DNA from: Hyphomicrobiales bacterium
Lineage (GTDB): Bacteria > Pseudomonadota > Alphaproteobacteria > Rhizobiales > Aestuariivirgaceae
Assembly (NCBI GenBank): GCA_025363755.1
Contig: JANYLQ010000029.1
Span: forward strand, 124,001 to 188,000
Length of the DNA: 64,000 nucleotides
Direction of reading: 5' to 3'
Position numbers and translations under genes: made by a program. Of this stretch, positions 42,864 through 52,304 are shown one piece after another; the first letter of the stretch is position 1; each line of letters starts with the position of its first letter. The notes beneath the pieces were generated by a model that was not told where the DNA came from, made no database searches, and saw only the letters and a list, made by a program, of their open reading frames with translations.

Positions 42864-44942
42864 ATGGTAAAAGCCCCCACAAATTTGATCCCCAATCTTT
42901 GGAGAGATGCTGATGCGAAGGGGAAAGATGAGCCGGGCTTGTTGCTTTATCGCTCAAATTTGCTCGGCAGTGATTTGCGCATCACCAATTTTGGTGGCGG
43001 CAACACATCGGCAAAAGTGATGATGAAGGATCCCCTTTCGGGCGCTGAAGTTGAAGTGCTGTGGGTGAAGGGTTCTGGTGGCGATATCGGTTCAATGAAG
43101 CTGGATGGGTTTTCCACACTTTATATGGACAAGCTGAACAGCTTGAAAAATATCTACAAAGACATTTCACAAGAAGATGCGATGGTGGGTATGTTTAATC
43201 ACTGCACTTTCAATCTTAATCCACGCGCTACATCAATCGACACGGCGTTGCATGGGTTTGTTCCCTACGCCCATGTTGATCATGTGCATGCCGATGCTGT
43301 TATTGCGATTGCTGCGGCAAAGAATTCAGAAGAGCTGACAGCAAGAGTGTTTGGTGGTGAGATTGGTTATCTGCCCTGGCAAAGACCGGGGTTTGATCTG
43401 GGTTTGAAGCTCGGGGCGATGGCTAAGTCCAATCCAAAATTGGTAGGTGTGGTTTTGGGTGCGCATGGGCTTTTCACATGGGGTGATACGGCCAAGGGCT
43501 GTTATGAAACCACGTTGCGCATCATCAATCATGCAGCAACTTGGCTTGAGGAACATGTTGAAACTCCGGTATTTGGTGGAGAAAAAATTAAGTCTCTTGA
43601 TGCCACAGCGCGTGCGGCTATCGCCCAAAAATTGATGCCCGCCATTCGAGGTTTGATTTCAACACATGAAAGCAAGGCTGGGCATTTCACCGACGTGTCT
43701 GAAGTTTTGCAGTTTGTGAATTCGAATGCTCTCGATGCACTGGCCCCTCTGGGCACCTCTTGCCCTGATCATTTTCTGCGCACAAAAATTCGACCCTTGG
43801 TTTTGCCTGCGAATGGCGAAGTTGGCGACGGATTAAAAAACTTAATTCATCAGTATGCAGATGATTATGCCGCCTATTACAATCGCTGCAAACACGCGAA
43901 CTCTCCAGCTATGCGCGATCCCAATGCGGTCATCTATCTGGTGCCCGGTGTTGGCATGATTTCATTTGCAAAAGATAAGGCGACGGCTCGGATTGCATCG
44001 GAATTTTATGTGAATGCCATTAATGTTATGCGTGGTGCATCCAGTGTTTCCACTTATATGGGCCTGCCCGAGCAGCAGGCCTTCAACATTGAATATTGGC
44101 TGCTTGAAGAAGCCAAACTTTCGCGCATGCCGAAACCTAAGCCCTTGCAGGGCCGCATTGCATTGGTGACAGGCGGTGCTTCAGGCATTGGTCTGGCGAT
44201 TGCAGAAAAGCTGGCGCAGCAAGGGGCTTGTGTTGCCATTGCCGACATCAACACTGATGGCATGGCCGAAGTGGTTGCAGATTTCGGAAAGAAATATGGA
44301 AAAGACAATGTCACATCTGTTCATATGGATGTAACGAAGGAAGAAGCGGTGATCAAAGGCTTCACCGACACTGTGGCGTGTTTTGGCGGGCTTGATATTG
44401 TGGTGAATAATGCTGGCATCGCCATCCCCTCGCCCGCTGACGAAACATCGCTTGAAACTTGGAACAAGCAGATGGCAATTTTGGGCACGGGATATTTTCT
44501 TGTGGGCCGCGAAGGTTTCCGGATTTTGAAACGCCAAAATTGTGCAGGTTCAATGATCTATATTGCATCGAAAAATGGCATGGTGGCATCTCCGGGCACA
44601 TCTGCTTATGGCGCAATGAAGGCCGCTGAAATTCATTTGGCGCGCGTGCTTGCAGCCGAAGGCGCACCGTTTGGTATTCGCGTGAACACTGTGAACCCGG
44701 ATGCAGTTTTGCGCGGTTCCAAAATTATGTCGGAAGGCTACCGCGCCAGCCGCGCCAATAGTTTGGGCATCAAGCCTGATGAATTGGAAGATCACTACCG
44801 TAAGCGTTCGCTTTTGCAACGTAGCGTTTATCCTGAGGACATAGCGGAAGCGGTTTATTGGTTTGCTTCTGACGCTTCAAACAAATCAACAGGTAACATC
44901 ATCAATGTTGATGCTGGCCATTTAGCTTCATTCACACGGTGA
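42864..44942 (+). CDS. rhaD: bifunctional rhamnulose-1-phosphate aldolase / lactaldehyde dehydrogenase RhaD
   Basis: 692-aa fusion. The N-terminal class II aldolase domain (about 20-420) carries a Zn site H137, H140, H142 (HVDHVH). The C-terminal short-chain dehydrogenase domain has TGGASGIG at 436-443, NNAG and the catalytic pair Tyr582 and Lys586 (YGAMK). Expected reactions: L-rhamnulose-1-phosphate to dihydroxyacetone phosphate and L-lactaldehyde, then oxidation of the aldehyde to lactate. The start 42864 has CGGAG 8 bp upstream; 42810 is not supported. Forms an operon with rhaI, 4 bp downstream. Confidence 0.93.
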   Translation: MVKAPTNLIPNLWRDADAKGKDEPGLLLYRSNLLGSDLRITNFGGGNTSAKVMMKDPLSGAEVEVLWVKGSGGDIGSMKLDGFSTLYMDKLNSLKNIYKDISQEDAMVGMFNHCTFNLNPRATSIDTALHGFVPYAHVDHVHADAVIAIAAAKNSEELTARVFGGEIGYLPWQRPGFDLGLKLGAMAKSNPKLVGVVLGAHGLFTWGDTAKGCYETTLRIINHAATWLEEHVETPVFGGEKIKSLDATARAAIAQKLMPAIRGLISTHESKAGHFTDVSEVLQFVNSNALDALAPLGTSCPDHFLRTKIRPLVLPANGEVGDGLKNLIHQYADDYAAYYNRCKHANSPAMRDPNAVIYLVPGVGMISFAKDKATARIASEFYVNAINVMRGASSVSTYMGLPEQQAFNIEYWLLEEAKLSRMPKPKPLQGRIALVTGGASGIGLAIAEKLAQQGACVAIADINTDGMAEVVADFGKKYGKDNVTSVHMDVTKEEAVIKGFTDTVACFGGLDIVVNNAGIAIPSPADETSLETWNKQMAILGTGYFLVGREGFRILKRQNCAGSMIYIASKNGMVASPGTSAYGAMKAAEIHLARVLAAEGAPFGIRVNTVNPDAVLRGSKIMSEGYRASRANSLGIKPDELEDHYRKRSLLQRSVYPEDIAEAVYWFASDASNKSTGNIINVDAGHLASFTR

Positions 44943-44946
44943 CACG

Positions 44947-46239
44947 ATGACCTTTGCAATCACAACCGATTTTATCGCAACTCAAAATGCAAAAGCACTC
45001 GACGCACATAAAGAAGACTATTCCGCGCTCGCGCGCCAACTTGAACGTCGTGCCATTGATATTGAGGCCATGACCACGCGTGCCATGGCTTATGCTGTGG
45101 CGGTTCCCACTTGGGGTGTAGGCACAGGTGGCACGCGGTTTGCGCGCTTTCCCGGCCCCGGAGAACCACGCGGCATTCATGAGAAGTTGGAAGATTGCGG
45201 TGTGATCCACCAACTCGCTCGCACCACGCCAACTGTTTCGCCTCATTTTCCTTGGGACAAGGTTTCGGATTACCGCGCTCTGCGCCAAGAGGCGGCATCT
45301 TATGAGTTGGGTTTTGATTGTGTGAATTCCAATACCTTTCAAGATCAAACCGAACAGGCCAAATCTTATAAGTATGGGTCACTCACGCATGCGGATAAAT
45401 CAACCCGCCAGCAGGCTGTTGAACATAATATTGAGTGCATCGAAATCGGCCAGCAACTTGGCTCCAACGCGCTGACAGTGTGGATTGCCGATGGCAGTAA
45501 TTTTCCGGGTCAATCAAATTTGGGCAAAGTGTTCGATCACTACATGCAATCACTGCAGTCGATTTATGACAAGCTGCCCAAAAATTGGAGCGTGTTTCTC
45601 GAACATAAAATGTATGAGCCGGCTTTTTATTCAACGGTAATTGCTGATTGGGGTTCAAGCTTGATGGCGGCGACTGAGCTCGGCGACAAGGCCAAATGTC
45701 TTGTTGATCTCGGTCACCACGCGCCTAACACGAATATTGAGCAAATTGTATCGCGTTTGATCCGCGCACAAAAACTGGCTGGCTTTCATTTTAACGATTC
45801 CAAATATGGTGATGATGATTTGGATGCGGGGTCGGTTGATCCATTCCGGTTGTTTCTGGTGTTCAATGAATTGGTTGATGCTGAGCTGAGCAATGCCAAA
45901 GGCTTCAACCCCGCTTACATGATTGACCAATCGCATAATGTGACTGACCCGATTGAGAGTCTCATTTCGTCGGCTATGGAAATTCAGCGCTCTTATATCA
46001 AGGCATCGCTTATCAACCGTTTAGAGCTTTCTGGTATGCAAGATCAAAGCGACGTGATGGCCGCGCACCGATTGGTGAAGCAAGCCTATAACACCGATGT
46101 CACGCCGATTCTGTGCGAAGCGCGTCTGCGCAAAGGTGGCGCGCTGCATCCTTTTGCGACATACCGCGCCAGTGGATACCGCAATGAAAAAGCCAAAGAA
46201 CGTCCAGCAGTGGCGGGCTCGAGTTCGGGGATTGTCTAA
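44947..46239 (+). CDS. rhaI: L-rhamnose isomerase RhaI (catabolism-type)
   Basis: 430-aa TIM-barrel isomerase of the L-rhamnose catabolism isomerase type, which differs from E. coli RhaA and resembles Pseudomonas L-rhamnose isomerase. Metal-binding residues are visible in VFLEHKMYEPAF (Glu), VDLGHHAPNTN (Asp, His) and GFHFNDSKYGDDD (His, Asp). It converts L-rhamnose to L-rhamnulose for RhaK. Co-transcribed with rhaD. A REP-like element follows and separates it from modA. Confidence 0.92.
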   Translation: MTFAITTDFIATQNAKALDAHKEDYSALARQLERRAIDIEAMTTRAMAYAVAVPTWGVGTGGTRFARFPGPGEPRGIHEKLEDCGVIHQLARTTPTVSPHFPWDKVSDYRALRQEAASYELGFDCVNSNTFQDQTEQAKSYKYGSLTHADKSTRQQAVEHNIECIEIGQQLGSNALTVWIADGSNFPGQSNLGKVFDHYMQSLQSIYDKLPKNWSVFLEHKMYEPAFYSTVIADWGSSLMAATELGDKAKCLVDLGHHAPNTNIEQIVSRLIRAQKLAGFHFNDSKYGDDDLDAGSVDPFRLFLVFNELVDAELSNAKGFNPAYMIDQSHNVTDPIESLISSAMEIQRSYIKASLINRLELSGMQDQSDVMAAHRLVKQAYNTDVTPILCEARLRKGGALHPFATYRASGYRNEKAKERPAVAGSSSGIV

Positions 46240-46262
46240 TATTTAGATTTAGCTCCGAGATT

Positions 46263-46350
46263 CCGTCATCCCTGCGAAGGCAGGGATCCCGCTTTCTTTG
46301 AATCATTTAGTGGGTGGCTAGCTGGACCCCAGCCTCCGCTGGGGTGACGG
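46263..46350. repeat. REP-like two-hairpin intergenic element, copy 4
   Basis: CCGTCATCCCTGCGAAGGCAGG on the left and ACCCCAGCCTCCGCTGGGG TGACGG on the right. It starts 24 bp after the rhaI stop and may end the rhaDI transcript before modABC. Confidence 0.8.
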
Positions 46351-46381
46351 AATAAAGGAATTGTTGGTTCAACTTGCTCCG

Positions 46382-46407
46382 TCGCTATATTCGTGCGTAT
46401 ATAGCGA
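46382..46407. promoter_or_regulatory. ModE box upstream of modA
   Basis: TCGCTATAT (46382-46390), 8 bases, ATATAGCGA (46399-46407). This matches the ModE consensus of inverted CGnTATAT arms with the known spacing almost exactly. It lies 25 bp before the modA ATG, so molybdate-bound ModE should repress modABC. No modE gene is in the window. Confidence 0.88.
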
Positions 46408-46431
46408 AATCGTAACCCCAAGAGTTCGCAC

Positions 46432-47199
46432 ATGATCCTTCGCCGTATTATTCACGCAGCTGCGCTTATCGTTTTAATGAGCACCTCAAGTTTTGCCACC
46501 GAAAAGATAAACGTCTTTGCCGCCGCGAGTTTGAAGAATGCATTGGATGCGGTTGGCACCTCATGGAAAGCTGACACGGCAAAAGAAGCTACTTTCACTT
46601 ATGCAGCGAGCAATGCTCTGGCCAAACAAATTGAGTCTGGCGCGCCTGCGGATATTTTTGTTTCGGCTGATTTGACCTGGATGAAATATTTAGGCGACAA
46701 GGGTTTGATCGCCAAGGGCAGCGACATTCAACTACTTGGAAATCAGATTGTTCTCGTTGCTGCAAAAGACTCCAAAATCGATTTGAAGATCGAAAGCGGA
46801 TTTAATCTTATGGATGCGATTGGCAGTGGAAAACTGGCTATGGCCAATGTAGATTCAGTTCCAGCTGGCAAATATGGAAAGGCCGCTTTGCAAAAGCTGG
46901 GCGTCTGGGCTTCAGTCGAAGGCAAAGTGGCGCAAACTGAAAACGTTCGTGCCGCATTGAAGCTCGTCGATCTGGGCGAAGCACCGCTGGGAATTGTTTA
47001 TGCAACCGATGCAAAAGCTGATGCTGCTGTTAAAGTGGTTGGTACGTTTCCCGCCGATTCACATCCCTCAATAATTTATCCCGCTGGCGTGATTGCAGCA
47101 TCAAAAAATCCAGACGCCGCTGAATTTCTTAAATTTCTGCAATCCGATAAAGCCAAGGCGATTTTTGAAGCGCAGGGCTTTGTGGTTTTAAAGCTTTAG
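46432..47199 (+). CDS. modA: molybdate-binding protein ModA
   Basis: 255-aa periplasmic binding protein. Signal peptide ends near SFATEK (about residue 23). The oxyanion-binding blocks are present: FAAASLKNAL, YAASNALAKQIESGAPADIFVSAD and VDSVPAGKYGKAAL. AAGAG-like ribosome site 7 bp upstream. First gene of modABC behind a ModE box. Supplies molybdate for molybdenum enzymes such as the CoxSLM cluster of this window. Confidence 0.94.
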   Translation: MILRRIIHAAALIVLMSTSSFATEKINVFAAASLKNALDAVGTSWKADTAKEATFTYAASNALAKQIESGAPADIFVSADLTWMKYLGDKGLIAKGSDIQLLGNQIVLVAAKDSKIDLKIESGFNLMDAIGSGKLAMANVDSVPAGKYGKAALQKLGVWASVEGKVAQTENVRAALKLVDLGEAPLGIVYATDAKADAAVKVVGTFPADSHPSIIYPAGVIAASKNPDAAEFLKFLQSDKAKAIFEAQGFVVLKL

Positions 47200-47202
47200 A
47201 TT

Positions 47203-47907
47203 TTGACCGACTGGATCACTTTAAGTTCAGAGGAATGGACTGCTGTTGCGCTCAGCCTGAAAGTTGCTTTTTGGGCGATGATTTTCAGTTTGCCACTGGG
47301 AATTCTCACGGCACTGATTTTGGCAAGGGGGCGGTTCTGGGGTAAATCCTTGCTGAATGGAATTGTGCATTTGCCTCTCGTTATGCCCCCCGTGGTGACG
47401 GGATATTTGTTGCTTTTGTCGTTTGGAAAACAAGGTGCCATAGGCAAATTTCTTGACGCCTATTTAGGGCTCACTTTTTCATTCCGTTGGACGGGTGCTG
47501 CACTGGCTTGCGGGGTCATGGGGTTTCCGTTGATGGTGCGCGCCATCAAACTTTCAATTGATGCGGTCGACCGAAAATTAGAAGGGGCGGCCAGTACTTT
47601 AGGAGCCAATCAGTTTTGGATTTTGGCGACCATCACTTTACCCCTCGCCCTGCCCGGCATATTGGCTGGTATGATTTTATCCTTCGCCAAGGCTATGGGA
47701 GAATTTGGTGCGACTATCACTTTCGTTTCGAATATTCCAGGTGAAACACAGACGCTGCCCTCGCTCATCCATAATTTTCTGCAAGTGCCGAATGGTGACT
47801 TTGGTGCCGCGAGGTTGACGGTCATTTCGATTTTGATTTCGCTTGCCGCACTGATGCTTTCGGAACATCTGGCAAAGCGCATTGATCACCGGATAGACTT
47901 CTCATGA
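47203..47907 (+). CDS. modB: molybdate ABC transporter permease ModB
   Basis: 234-aa permease with five to six hydrophobic segments and the ModB signatures LPLVMPPVVTGYLLL and LGANQFWILATITLPLALPGI (EAA loop). Start is TTG at 47203, three bases after the modA stop, with no clear ribosome site, so it is probably translated by coupling. Overlaps modC by 4 bp (ATGA). Confidence 0.92.
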   Translation: MTDWITLSSEEWTAVALSLKVAFWAMIFSLPLGILTALILARGRFWGKSLLNGIVHLPLVMPPVVTGYLLLLSFGKQGAIGKFLDAYLGLTFSFRWTGAALACGVMGFPLMVRAIKLSIDAVDRKLEGAASTLGANQFWILATITLPLALPGILAGMILSFAKAMGEFGATITFVSNIPGETQTLPSLIHNFLQVPNGDFGAARLTVISILISLAALMLSEHLAKRIDHRIDFS

Positions 47908-48569
47908 GCTTGGAAGTTCGTCTCAAACACCCAATGGGAAAAACGCTGATCGATGTCGAATTTCAGGCAACCAGCAGACTGACGGCGATCTTTGGAAAAT
48001 CGGGATCTGGAAAATCGTCAATCATCAATATGATTGCAGGGTTGGTCAAACCTACAGAAGGTCGAATTGTTGTTGATAGCCGCGTGCTATTTGATTCCGA
48101 CTTGGGCGTGAACATTCCCGTGCATCAACGCCGCATTGGGTATGTGTTTCAAGATGGATTGCTGTTTCCACATTTTACGGTTGAGCAGAATTTGAGTTAT
48201 GGTCGCAGATTCAATCGTGGGGTGCTGGAACCCGGTGTTATTATTTCACTGTTGGATTTGGCTGTCTTACTGAAACGTAAACCGATCAATCTCTCGGGTG
48301 GTGAAAAGCAGCGCGTGGCCATTGGGCGCGCCCTTATGTCAAACCCAAGTTTGCTGTTGATGGACGAACCAATGGCATCGATTGATGAGGAGCGGAAGTT
48401 AGAAATATTGCCTTACATCGAAACTTTACGTGATGAGATGAAGCTTCCGATTATCTATGTCAGCCATTCTGCCCACGAGGTGAAACGTTTAGCTGGAGAT
48501 GTAATCTATATTGATAATGGAAGGATCATTCCGCAAAGCGCTTCAAGCCCGCCTTCAATGCATGATTGA
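47904..48569 (+). CDS. modC: molybdate ABC transporter ATPase ModC, short form without regulatory domain
   Basis: 221-aa ATPase. Walker A GKSGSGKS near residue 31, LSGGEKQRVAIGRAL, Walker B LLMDEP and switch His in YVSHS are intact. E. coli ModC is about 350 aa and has a C-terminal MOP/TOBE domain that binds molybdate and inhibits transport; this protein stops right after the ATPase core and lacks that domain. Trans-inhibition should therefore be absent, leaving ModE as the control level. Confidence 0.9.
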   Translation: MSLEVRLKHPMGKTLIDVEFQATSRLTAIFGKSGSGKSSIINMIAGLVKPTEGRIVVDSRVLFDSDLGVNIPVHQRRIGYVFQDGLLFPHFTVEQNLSYGRRFNRGVLEPGVIISLLDLAVLLKRKPINLSGGEKQRVAIGRALMSNPSLLLMDEPMASIDEERKLEILPYIETLRDEMKLPIIYVSHSAHEVKRLAGDVIYIDNGRIIPQSASSPPSMHD

Positions 48570-48730
48570 ATGCATCAACAAATACTCCTATAGATTGAAT
48601 TTAATTTCTACTTGGTTAATTTGAGGCTGGGGCAGAATCCCACCCTCCAAGCTACCCCTGCAGCGCCCCACCCTAGGAATAGTCTCTGATGGCCTTTAAA
48701 ATCGATTTAAACACCTACTGTAGCAATAAA
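48570..48730. other. 161-bp convergent intergenic region without a clear feature
   Basis: Lies between the convergent modC and GntR genes. It is rich in C on one strand (CCCACCCTCCAAGC, CCCCACCCTAGG) and contains a short AAATCGATTT palindrome near 48700, but I see no convincing terminator, repeat of the family seen elsewhere or small gene. Confidence 0.5.
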
Positions 48731-49450
48731 TCACTTTTTGACTTTGCGAACCGGTTTGGCGATCAGTTCGTCGGTGTCATTTAATAAGGCTTGCATCGCT
48801 TTGCTCGCACCAGCCCCATCAGACGAAGCGACGGCAAGCAATATCCGCTCGTGAAGTCTAATTGCGGTTTTCGGGTTGGGATGCAAAGTTGTTGTGAAAT
48901 CGAAGAGATTGCCCAATGCCTTCTCGATAATGATACCAAAGGGCAAGAGCAGCTCATTGTTGGCTGCGGCCATCAATGCTTCGTGGAACTCCACATCGGC
49001 CTCAACAGTCTCCGCAGTGGTTTTAGCTTTCTTCATTGCAGTTAAAGCATTCTGCATTCTGGCCAGCTGGAGCGGCGTTCGTTTGTGGGCGGCAAGCAGT
49101 GCTACCCCCGGCTCAACCAACCTGCGTACTTCTTGGGTGGACTCTATAAAAGCATGGCGGTCAACTGCAGCATGGTGCCATTCAAGCACGTCGCGGTCCA
49201 ATATGCTCCACATCGTGCGCGGCAAAACACGACTGCCAATTTTCGGGCGCGATTCAATCAAACCCTTGGCCATCAGGGTTTTTAACGCTTCGCGCACGAC
49301 AGTCCGGCTGGCGCCAAAGGCTTTGCCCCATGCAGCTTCGTTAGGCAGCAAGCTGCCAGGTGCAAATTCACCCAGCAAAATGCGCTCGCCTATATTTCGG
49401 GCAAATTTGACGTGGAGATTGCTTTTGGTCTTGGTTTTTGCGTTTGCCAT
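48731..49450 (-). CDS. GntR-family (FadR subfamily) transcriptional regulator
   Basis: 239-aa regulator. Winged helix at about residues 17-77 (IGERILLGEFAPGSLLPNE, SRTVVREALKTLMAKGLI) and an all-helical FCD ligand domain with possible metal ligands in LDRDVLEWHHA, VEFHEAL and RLHERIL. Start 49450 has AGG five bases upstream; the earlier ATG at 49474 would place the operator-like site at its very edge. Divergent from the ChvE-GguAB operon, which it probably controls in response to a sugar acid or sugar. Confidence 0.9.
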   Translation of the reverse strand: MANAKTKTKSNLHVKFARNIGERILLGEFAPGSLLPNEAAWGKAFGASRTVVREALKTLMAKGLIESRPKIGSRVLPRTMWSILDRDVLEWHHAAVDRHAFIESTQEVRRLVEPGVALLAAHKRTPLQLARMQNALTAMKKAKTTAETVEADVEFHEALMAAANNELLLPFGIIIEKALGNLFDFTTTLHPNPKTAIRLHERILLAVASSDGAGASKAMQALLNDTDELIAKPVRKVKK

Positions 49451-49474
49451 GATGCCTGTTTTCCATATTTGCAA

Positions 49475-49485
49475 TTGTCATACAA
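49475..49485. promoter_or_regulatory. FadR-type operator half palindrome TTGTcatACAA
   Basis: The site fits the FadR-subfamily consensus TNGTNNNACNA exactly. It lies 25 bp upstream of the GntR start and about 105 bp before the chvE-like gene, suitable for autoregulation and for control of the divergent operon. Confidence 0.6.
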
Positions 49486-49589
49486 AAAACAATTGCCGAT
49501 TGGTCCAACTCCAATTATGACGTAGAGCCAACACAGGCAAGCACCAAGAATAAGTCTTGGGCGGTCTGTTCGTAAAGGGAGGATACCTT

Positions 49590-50660
49590 ATGATTAATCG
49601 TAGACATTTTATCGCTTCGGTTGCTGGCGTCGCTGCTGCTGTTGCCGCTGGTACAGTCGTTGCTGCTGACAAGGGCCTTATTGGTATTGCGATGCCAACA
49701 AAGTCGTCGATTCGTTGGATTTCCGACGGTGATTCCATGGTAAAGGAATTCACAGCTATGGGTTACACCACCGATCTGCAGTATGCGGAAGACGATATTC
49801 CGAACCAACTCGCGCAAATCGAAAATATGGTCACCAAGGGTGCCAAGGTTTTGATTATTGCGGCAATCGATGGTTCAACCATGGGCGACATTTTGCAAAA
49901 GGCACATGATGCTGGAATTAAAGTGTTCTCTTACGACCGGTTGATCACAAAGACCGCAAACGTTGATTACTACACAACATTCGACAATTTTGGTGTTGGC
50001 GTGTTGCAAGCCAACTCGTTGGTCGCGGGCCTCAAAGAACGCTTCCCAAGTGTTAAACCTTGGAATGTTGAATTGTTTGGTGGTTCGCCAGACGATACAA
50101 ACGCTGGCTATTTCTATAATGGCGCAATGTCAGTTTTGGATCCCATGATCAAGGACGGTTCGATCAAGATCGTGTCCGGCCAAATGGGTATGGAAAAGAT
50201 TGGTACGCTGCGTTGGGATGGCGCTGTGGCCCAAGCCCGCATGGATAATATTTTGTCTGCCAACTATACCGACAAAAAAGTGAACGGTGTTCTCTCGCCT
50301 TATGATGGTTTGTCGCGCGGTATCATTTCATCGCTTAAGGGTGTTGGTTATACGCCAGGCGCTGAAATGCCGATCGTGACAGGTCAAGATGCTGAATTGC
50401 CATCCGTAAAAGGCATGATTTCTGGCGAACAATATTCAACCGTATTCAAGGACACACGCGAACTCGCGAAAGTAACTGCGAAGATGGTGGACACTGTTCT
50501 GGGTGGTAAAGAGCCAGAAATCAACGACACCAAGACTTATAACAATGGTGTAAAAGTTGTTCCGTCTTATTTGCTCACACCACATTCTGTTGGCAAAGCA
50601 GATATCAAGACTGCTTTGGTTGACTCAGGTTATTATACCCAAGAAAAAATCGATAATTAA
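49590..50660 (+). CDS. chvE: multiple-sugar-binding protein, ChvE-like
   Basis: 356-aa periplasmic binding protein of the ribose class with a signal peptide ([27 protein letters not shown]). Sequence blocks such as [35 protein letters not shown] and [12 protein letters not shown] are those of ChvE, which binds xylose, glucose, galactose and arabinose. Start 49590 has GGGAGGA 7 bp upstream. First of the chvE-gguA-gguB operon, with a terminator-like hairpin behind it. In plant-associated relatives ChvE also serves in chemotaxis and signalling; nothing here shows that role. Confidence 0.92.
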   Translation: MINRRHFIASVAGVAAAVAAGTVVAADKGLIGIAMPTKSSIRWISDGDSMVKEFTAMGYTTDLQYAEDDIPNQLAQIENMVTKGAKVLIIAAIDGSTMGDILQKAHDAGIKVFSYDRLITKTANVDYYTTFDNFGVGVLQANSLVAGLKERFPSVKPWNVELFGGSPDDTNAGYFYNGAMSVLDPMIKDGSIKIVSGQMGMEKIGTLRWDGAVAQARMDNILSANYTDKKVNGVLSPYDGLSRGIISSLKGVGYTPGAEMPIVTGQDAELPSVKGMISGEQYSTVFKDTRELAKVTAKMVDTVLGGKEPEINDTKTYNNGVKVVPSYLLTPHSVGKADIKTALVDSGYYTQEKIDN

Positions 50661-50672
50661 TTGATCGCCGCG

Positions 50673-50707
50673 CGGGCCCTTGCTTCTTGCAGGGCCCGTG
50701 TTTTTTT
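50673..50707 (+). terminator. attenuator-like terminator between chvE and gguA
   Basis: Perfect 8-bp arms CGGGCCCT (50673-50680) and AGGGCCCG (50691-50698) followed by TGTTTTTTT. A textbook intrinsic terminator, yet it lies within an operon, so partial read-through is expected. Confidence 0.88.
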
Positions 50708-50765
50708 GTCATGTTATTAAAAATAACAACCGGGCAAACTGGTGTTCTAGGGATAAGGGGAGTTG

Positions 50766-52304
50766 ATGCAGCCTATTCTTGAAATGCGTGGCATTACCAA
50801 GACATTTCCAGGTGTGAACGCGCTTTCGGCTGTTCATATCGATGTGCGCCCTGCTGAGATTTTAGCCGTTGTTGGTGAAAACGGCGCTGGCAAATCGACA
50901 TTGATGAAGGTGCTTTCAGGCGTATACCCGCATGGCACATATTCTGGCGATATCTATTATGAAGGCGTTGAGCGCAAGTTCAGCAAAATTTCCGACAGCG
51001 AAGATTTAGGCATTATTATTATCCATCAAGAGCTGGCCTTGGTGCCGCTGCTTTCGATTGCTGAAAATATTTTCCTCGGACATGAGCCAGCCAAGCTTGG
51101 TGTGATCAATTGGTTTGAAGCATTTGCGCGCACCAAAGAGCTTTTGAAAAAAGTAGGGTTAAATGAGCACCCAAACACCCTGATCACTAATTTGGGCACG
51201 GGCAAACAGCAGCTGGTCGAAATTGCCAAGGCGTTAAATAAAAAAGTTAAACTACTGATCCTCGATGAACCGACATCGAGTTTGAATGAAACGGATTCCA
51301 ACGCACTTTTAGCCTTACTGATGGAGTTTCGTGATCAAGGTATTTCGTCGATTATGATTTCGCATAAGTTGAACGAGATTTCCAAAGTGGCTGACCGCAT
51401 TACTGTGCTGCGCGACGGGATGACTGTGGACACGCTGGATTGCCATGCGGAAAAAATCAGCGAAGACCGCATTATCAAAGCCATGGTGGGCCGCGAGTTA
51501 ACGGACCGGTTTCCACCGCGCAATGCCAAAATTGGTGAGCCGATTTTCGAGGTGAAAAACTGGAGCTGTTATCACCCGCTGCACACCGAAAGGCAGATGA
51601 TTAAAAATGTTGATCTTCATGTCAAACGCGGAGAAGTGGTGGGCATTGCCGGGCTTATGGGTTCTGGCCGAACCGAACTGGCAATGTCAATTTTTGGCCG
51701 CTCTTATGGTCAAAAAATTACGGGCGATGTATTGATCAATAGCAAGCCTGTTGATGTGAGTACCATTCCAAAGGCAATGGATGCTGGATTGGCCTATGCC
51801 ACAGAAGACCGTAAAACCTATGGTCTCGTGCTGATTGATCATATCAAGCACAACATCACCTTGGCTAACCTTGATGGTGTTGCAAAATATTCAGTTGTTG
51901 ATGATTTGGTGGAATTGGCAGTTGCCAATAAATACCGCCGCGATCTTGGCATTCGCTGTTCTTCAGTTTTTCAAACGACGGTCAATCTTTCTGGCGGCAA
52001 CCAACAAAAAGTGGTGTTGTCGAAATGGCTTTTCTCAGGACCTGATGTTTTGATTTTGGATGAACCCACGCGCGGCATTGATGTGGGGGCAAAATATGAA
52101 ATTTACGGGATCATCAATCAACTGGCTGAAGCTGGTAAAGCGGTCATCGTTATTTCCTCGGAAATGGCTGAGCTTTTGGGCGTGGCCGACCGCATTTATG
52201 TGATGAATGAAGGTAAGTTTGTTGCTGAAATGCCAGCTAAAGAAGCGAGCCAAGAAAAGATTATGCGGGCGATTATGAAATCATGGGGCAAAGCGAATGA
52301 CTGA
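50766..52304 (+). CDS. gguA: sugar ABC transporter ATPase, GguA-like
   Basis: 512-aa two-domain ATPase of the XylG/MglA type. First domain: GENGAGKS and LDEPTSSLN; second domain: [16 protein letters not shown] and LDEPTRGID. The ATG at 50766 has GGGGAG four bases upstream; an in-frame TTG at 50763 is less likely. Its end overlaps gguB by 8 bp. Confidence 0.93.
   Translation: MQPILEMRGITKTFPGVNALSAVHIDVRPAEILAVVGENGAGKSTLMKVLSGVYPHGTYSGDIYYEGVERKFSKISDSEDLGIIIIHQELALVPLLSIAENIFLGHEPAKLGVINWFEAFARTKELLKKVGLNEHPNTLITNLGTGKQQLVEIAKALNKKVKLLILDEPTSSLNETDSNALLALLMEFRDQGISSIMISHKLNEISKVADRITVLRDGMTVDTLDCHAEKISEDRIIKAMVGRELTDRFPPRNAKIGEPIFEVKNWSCYHPLHTERQMIKNVDLHVKRGEVVGIAGLMGSGRTELAMSIFGRSYGQKITGDVLINSKPVDVSTIPKAMDAGLAYATEDRKTYGLVLIDHIKHNITLANLDGVAKYSVVDDLVELAVANKYRRDLGIRCSSVFQTTVNLSGGNQQKVVLSKWLFSGPDVLILDEPTRGIDVGAKYEIYGIINQLAEAGKAVIVISSEMAELLGVADRIYVMNEGKFVAEMPAKEASQEKIMRAIMKSWGKAND

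Noticed and set aside
48570-48730. Possible terminator or small gene between modC and the GntR gene
   Set aside because: C-rich segments suggested a hairpin, but the arms do not pair over more than a few bases and no open frame is convincing.
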